Below, one piece after another: positions 60,534-64,000 of a stretch of 64,000 bases of DNA (position 1 is its first letter; every line of letters begins with the position of its first letter). The stretch covers positions 1,770,001-1,834,000 of the forward strand of contig NZ_CP159996.1 in NCBI RefSeq assembly GCF_040703035.1. Direction: 5' to 3'. This DNA comes from Terribacillus aidingensis. Its GTDB lineage: Bacteria > Bacillota > Bacilli > Bacillales > Amphibacillaceae. The position numbers were made by a program, and so were the translations under genes. The notes under the pieces were generated by a model. That model made no database searches. It worked only from the letters and a program-made list of their open reading frames with translations, and was not told where the DNA came from.

Positions 60534-61556
60534 ATGGCTACACCTAAATTATTTCAACCAATCACATACAAAAACTGTACCTTTAAAAATCGCATTGTCG
60601 TCTCCCCGATGTGCATGTACAGCGTCGAAGAAAAAGATGGCAAAGTCACCCCTTTCCATATCACCCATTATGAAAGCAGGGCGATTGGGCAAGCTGGACT
60701 TGTTTTCTTGGAGTCTACGGCTGTTACACCAGAAGGAAGAATTTCTGATCAGGATCTTGGCATCTGGTCTGATGAACATATAGAAGGACTTCGCACCATC
60801 AGTGAAAGAATTCAAGCGCATGGCAGCAAAAGCGGCATCCAGCTTGGTCATGCCGGCAGAAAATCAAGAGCGGAAGATCCAATTGTCGCACCAAGTAATT
60901 TGCCATGGGATGGTGAATCCGTCGCACCGGAAGCTTTGACAGAAGAAAAGATAAACGAATTGGTCGATTCTTATCGTAAGGCTGCAATTCGTGCGAAGGA
61001 AGCAGGATTCGATGTGATTGAGATCCATGCTGCTCATGGCTATTTGATCAATCAGTTTCTATCTCCACTTACAAACAAGCGAATTGATGCCTATGGCGGA
61101 GCCCGTGAAAATCGGTACCGTTTTCTCCGAGAAGTACTCGATGCGGTCAAACAGGTTTGGGATGGTCCATTGTTCGTCCGTATTTCAGCGGATGAATATG
61201 CAGAAGGCGGAAACGGTATAAATGATTTCATTTACTACAGCATTGAAATGAAACGACAAGGTGTCGATTTAATCGATTGCAGCACAGGGGGAGTCGTTCC
61301 AGAGGGTCCATCCACTGTGTATCCGGGCTATCAAGTAGTTCATGCAGAACGGATACGGAAGCATGCTCTTGTCGATACTGCAGCTGTCGGCTTGATTACA
61401 AACGGACAAATGGCTGAGGAGATATTGCAAAATGAACGCGCCGATCTTGTCTTCATTGCGCGCGCTATGCTGCGAAATCCTTATTGGCCGCTCGAAGCTG
61501 CCGAACAGCTGAATTATAGATTGGAAGCACCAGCCATGTATAAACGAGGCTGGTAA
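60534..61556 (+). CDS. namA: NADPH dehydrogenase NamA, old yellow enzyme
   Basis: 340 residues. FMN ene-reductase of the YqjM class, induced by electrophiles in B. subtilis. SPMCMYS holds the redox-tuning Cys27 found in this class, substrate-binding His pair in EIHAAHGYLINQFLSP, and FMN-binding GLITNGQMAEEIL. CGGAGG lies upstream of the ATG. Follows the phosphodiesterase gene by 22 bp and precedes rnz by 18 bp, so the three probably form one transcript. Confidence 0.95.
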   Translation: MATPKLFQPITYKNCTFKNRIVVSPMCMYSVEEKDGKVTPFHITHYESRAIGQAGLVFLESTAVTPEGRISDQDLGIWSDEHIEGLRTISERIQAHGSKSGIQLGHAGRKSRAEDPIVAPSNLPWDGESVAPEALTEEKINELVDSYRKAAIRAKEAGFDVIEIHAAHGYLINQFLSPLTNKRIDAYGGARENRYRFLREVLDAVKQVWDGPLFVRISADEYAEGGNGINDFIYYSIEMKRQGVDLIDCSTGGVVPEGPSTVYPGYQVVHAERIRKHALVDTAAVGLITNGQMAEEILQNERADLVFIARAMLRNPYWPLEAAEQLNYRLEAPAMYKRGW

Positions 61557-61574
61557 CTGCAGGAGGCTTTTATT

Positions 61575-62510
61575 ATGGAATTACATTTTCTTGGAACAGG
61601 TGCAGGATTGCCGTCAAAAGATCGGAATGTGACGAGCATCTGTCTGTCAATGCCACAGGAGCGGCAAGCAGTTTGGATGTTCGATTGCGGCGAGGCCACC
61701 CAGCATCAGCTGCTTTACTCACCGTTAAAGCCGGGTAAAATCGAAAAAATCTTCATCACCCACATGCATGGGGATCATATATATGGATTGCCTGGTTTGT
61801 TATCAACCCGTTCGTTCCAGAAGTCCGACCTGCAGCTGGAAGTCTACGGCCCGCAAGGCATCAGGGAATTTATCGAAGTCTCCTTGCGTGTCAGCGGAAG
61901 TAATGTGGCAAGTTCCCTCATCATCCACGAGATTGAACCCGGGCGAATTTTCGAGGATGAAGGCTGGACAGTCGATGCCGTTAAGCTTTCCCACGGTATT
62001 CCATGTCTCGGATATATTGTGGAGGAAAAAGCCGTGCAAGGAGAACTTAAAGTGGACAAGCTCAGACAAATGGGCATCTCCCCCGGGCCGATTTATCGCC
62101 AAATCAAAGATCAGGAAATCACTGACTTGCCTGATGGGCAGCAAATCAAAAGATCGGATGTTGTCGGTCCGGATAAGCCAGGCAGGAAAATAGTTATTTT
62201 AGGTGACACAACCTATCTGCCAGAGCTTAAGGACTCTGTGGAAGATGCTGATATTCTCGTTCATGAGGCAACCTTTTCAGCAGATGAACCGGAAATGGCG
62301 AAGGCTTACGGGCACTCTACAGCTATACAAGCAGCAAGCTTGGCCAGAGATGCAAATGTGAAAAAATTAATCCTGACGCATATATCTGCACGATATCATC
62401 AAGACGATGCACAGATATTGGCAGAACAAGCTCGGACTGTTTTTCTGAAAACAGAGCTAGCAGAAGATATGCGCGTTTTCGATATACCAAAAAATAGCAG
62501 CGATTCATAA
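61575..62510 (+). CDS. rnz: ribonuclease Z
   Basis: 311 residues. Endonuclease that matures tRNA 3' ends. Metallo-beta-lactamase fold: MELHFLGTGAGLPSK start, FITHMHGDHIYGLPGLL with the HxHxDH zinc site, exosite arm about 155-190, and GHSTAIQAA-like C-terminal His motif (AYGHSTAIQAASLAR). GCAGGAGG upstream. Convergent with dinB; the two stop codons sit within a shared terminator hairpin. Confidence 0.96.
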   Translation: MELHFLGTGAGLPSKDRNVTSICLSMPQERQAVWMFDCGEATQHQLLYSPLKPGKIEKIFITHMHGDHIYGLPGLLSTRSFQKSDLQLEVYGPQGIREFIEVSLRVSGSNVASSLIIHEIEPGRIFEDEGWTVDAVKLSHGIPCLGYIVEEKAVQGELKVDKLRQMGISPGPIYRQIKDQEITDLPDGQQIKRSDVVGPDKPGRKIVILGDTTYLPELKDSVEDADILVHEATFSADEPEMAKAYGHSTAIQAASLARDANVKKLILTHISARYHQDDAQILAEQARTVFLKTELAEDMRVFDIPKNSSDS

Positions 62511-62526
62511 GAATCGCTGCTATTTT
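62491..62526. terminator. bidirectional terminator between rnz and dinB
   Basis: Perfect 16-bp stem AAAATAGCAGCGATTC (62491-62506)/GAATCGCTGCTATTTT (62511-62526), loop ATAA. Contains the rnz stop in its loop and the dinB stop in its right arm. Confidence 0.92.
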
Positions 62527-63752
62527 GTATAGTCATCAAGAAAATCCTTTTGAAAGCTTGTCCTCATGCTATCTGACGACGATGAGTGTAAAGTACGGAA
62601 TGGATTTTTCCCAAACTTTGCTGTCAGCTGGTCGATAACTTGATATAGCCCCTCTTTTGATGCTTCTTTTTCATATGTGAACAAATCTAGCTGTTTCCCG
62701 ACTTCTTTCTTCTCTGCCACATCAAATACACTGACCCCTAACAGACGGATTGGTTCCCCGTTCCAATGCTTCTGCAGCAAGGACTGCGCATGACTGAATA
62801 CCTCATTCGCCGACTCCATGAAATTTGGGAGTTTCATACTGCGCGTGATCGTCTTACGATCATGATAACGGATCATCAGCTGAATACCTTTTGCGATTGC
62901 TTCCTTCCTATGCATCCGTTTTTCCACACTTTTGGACAAATCCAGCAGAAGTTTATCCAATTCTTTATCATCTGTCGTATCGTGCGGAAGCGTCTGCGAG
63001 CTCCCGATGCTTTTGAAGCTGTGCACTGCTTCTGGATCGACCGGTCTGTCATCCAAGCCATTGGCCCGATTAGCCAGCCTCTCCCCGTTTACACCGAAAA
63101 CACGTTTCAACTGGTAGATGTCCTTTTGAGCTAAGTCACCAATCGTCTTAATACCGAGTGAGCGCATCTTCTCTGCAGTCTTCTCTCCGACCCCGTGCAT
63201 TTCTTCGATTGGAAGCGGCCATAGCAGCTCAGGTATATCACGCTTTCGCAATACTGTGATACCAAGCGGCTTCTTCATGTCCGAAGCCATCTTTGCTAGA
63301 AATTTGTTCGGAGCGATCCCGATACTGCAAGGTAGATCCAGCTCTTTCATGATACGTTTCTGAAGCGATTGGGCGATCTCCAACGAAGATCCCAAATGGG
63401 CACAATCCGTCACATCCATATATCCTTCATCTATGGAAACCGGTTGAATGACTGGCGTAACTTCCTGCAGGATTTTGAACATTTCACTGGATGCTTTCCG
63501 ATACCGTTCAAAGTTTGGGCGCAGCACGAGCAATTCCGGACATAGGCGTCTAGCTTCCCAAAGTGTCATCGTCGTACGAACACCCCTCTTCCTCGCTTCA
63601 TAGCTGCTGGTTACGACGATACCTTTCCGCTCGGCAGGATTTCCGCAGATTGCAAGCGGTTTTCCACGGAGTGATGGATCGAATGCCATTTCAACCGAAG
63701 CATAAAAACTATTCATATCCACATGGAAAATCGCCCTTCCTTTTGGCTGCAT
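62520..63752 (-). CDS. dinB: DNA polymerase IV (Y family)
   Basis: 410 residues. Error-prone translesion polymerase. Palm motifs HVDMNSFYASVE and SIDEGYMDVTD carry the catalytic acids; helix-hairpin-helix GVGEKTAEKMRSLG; little-finger domain 250-350; C-terminal QLDLF is a beta-clamp binding peptide. Corresponds to B. subtilis YqjH (PolY1) by position. GAGGAGGGAC precedes the ATG. No LexA box was recognised upstream. Confidence 0.95.
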   Translation of the reverse strand: MQPKGRAIFHVDMNSFYASVEMAFDPSLRGKPLAICGNPAERKGIVVTSSYEARKRGVRTTMTLWEARRLCPELLVLRPNFERYRKASSEMFKILQEVTPVIQPVSIDEGYMDVTDCAHLGSSLEIAQSLQKRIMKELDLPCSIGIAPNKFLAKMASDMKKPLGITVLRKRDIPELLWPLPIEEMHGVGEKTAEKMRSLGIKTIGDLAQKDIYQLKRVFGVNGERLANRANGLDDRPVDPEAVHSFKSIGSSQTLPHDTTDDKELDKLLLDLSKSVEKRMHRKEAIAKGIQLMIRYHDRKTITRSMKLPNFMESANEVFSHAQSLLQKHWNGEPIRLLGVSVFDVAEKKEVGKQLDLFTYEKEASKEGLYQVIDQLTAKFGKNPFRTLHSSSSDSMRTSFQKDFLDDYTK

Positions 63753-63800
63753 GCTGTCCCTCCTCTCAATGCGAACTGTCGTTCTTATTATAACATGTTT

Positions 63801-63830
63801 GCATATAAAATAGGAGGCATGAGCCTCCTA
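63801..63830 (-). terminator. terminator of the M20 peptidase gene
   Basis: Stem TAGGAGGC (63811-63818)/GCCTCCTA (63823-63830), loop ATGA, followed on the minus strand by TTTTATATGC. Confidence 0.85.
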
Positions 63831-63833
63831 TTA

Positions 63834-64000
63834 TCAACTGTTCGCTACCTCACGGATGATGCTAGCAACCATTTCAGCTGTTTTAACCAATTCGCTTACT
63901 GGTATGCGTTCATTAGTCGTATGAATTTCTTCATAGCCGACAGACAGATTGACAGTCGGGATACCGAAGCCGGCAATCACGTTTGCATCACTGCCGCCGC
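63834..64000 (-). CDS. M20/PepT-like peptidase, C-terminal end (cut by window edge)
   Basis: The last 54 residues only; the gene runs off the right edge. GGSDANVIAGFGIPTVNLSV followed by GYEEIHTTNERI is the C-terminal metal-site signature of M20 tripeptidase T-like enzymes, including the His ligand in EEIHT. Position next to dinB (yqjH) corresponds to B. subtilis yqjE, annotated as a PepT-like peptidase. The catalytic N-terminal ligands are outside the window. Confidence 0.82.
   Translation of the reverse strand, partial: GGSDANVIAGFGIPTVNLSVGYEEIHTTNERIPVSELVKTAEMVASIIREVANS

Overview
This window comes from the chromosome of an endospore-forming, low-to-mid GC Gram-positive bacterium of the family Bacillaceae. 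Gene content and order follow the Bacillus subtilis backbone from aroB-aroC-cheR-ndk-hepT-menG-hepS-hbs-spoIVA through to yqjM-rnz-dinB. Departures from B. subtilis point to a different genus, probably one of the halotolerant Bacillaceae, but the sequence alone does not fix it. No rRNA, tRNA, prophage, insertion sequence, integrase of a mobile element or CRISPR array was seen. Of about 77 genes, 69 lie on the minus strand.

Layout. 1-3.2 kb: aromatic amino acid genes aroB (cut by the window edge) and aroC, a divergent MerR regulator/DUF2798 membrane protein pair, and cheR. 3.3-6.8 kb: ndk, the menaquinone side-chain genes hepT-menG-hepS, and the nucleoid protein gene hbs. 7-18.7 kb: spoIVA, spoVIF, gpsA, der, a yphA-like gene, rpsA, a PlsC-family gene, cmk, a PilZ protein gene, ypeB-sleB and prsW. 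18.7-26.2 kb: asparaginase, ypdA, gudB, mecB, a short ypbE-like gene, recQ-ypbB and ferredoxin. 26.2-27.4 kb: an ECF transporter S component and a DUF4430 lipoprotein behind a clear cobalamin riboswitch. 27.4-33.2 kb: resE-resD-resC-resB-resA. 33.2-41.2 kb: rluB, spmB-spmA-dacB, sodF, scpB-scpA, a tiny YjcZ protein gene, ribT, ppiB and lysA. 41.4-49.2 kb: spoVAA-AF, the spoIIA operon and dacF. 49.3-64 kb: pdp-punA-drm, xerD, yqzK-like gene, fur, spoIIM, nudF, an aldo/keto reductase, an HesB-like protein, an SDR, a RocB-type M20 peptidase, a glycerophosphodiesterase, namA, rnz, dinB and the 3' end of an M20 peptidase.

How the genes work together. The window has a strong sporulation and germination component: engulfment (spoIIM), forespore sigma-F and its anti-sigma switch, coat basement layer (spoIVA), coat assembly (spoVIF), dipicolinate transport (spoVA), cortex synthesis (dacB, spmAB), cortex lysis (sleB, ypeB). 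Sporulation-type promoters are readable upstream of spoIVA, dacB, spoVAA and the YjcZ gene. A respiratory component joins menaquinone synthesis with cytochrome c maturation and the ResDE two-component system.

Most interesting points. The riboswitch-controlled lipoprotein is a bacterial relative of the C-terminal domain of animal transcobalamin/intrinsic factor, paired with an orphan S component; together they look like a vitamin B12 capture and uptake module that sits where B. subtilis carries the riboflavin transporter gene. Two PerR/Fur-type boxes lie directly upstream of the fur promoter. A perfect 19-bp inverted repeat occupies the hbs promoter spacer. The MerR/DUF2798 pair is driven by two back-to-back promoters that share their -35 elements. 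An unannotated 32-codon membrane-peptide reading frame precedes ribT.
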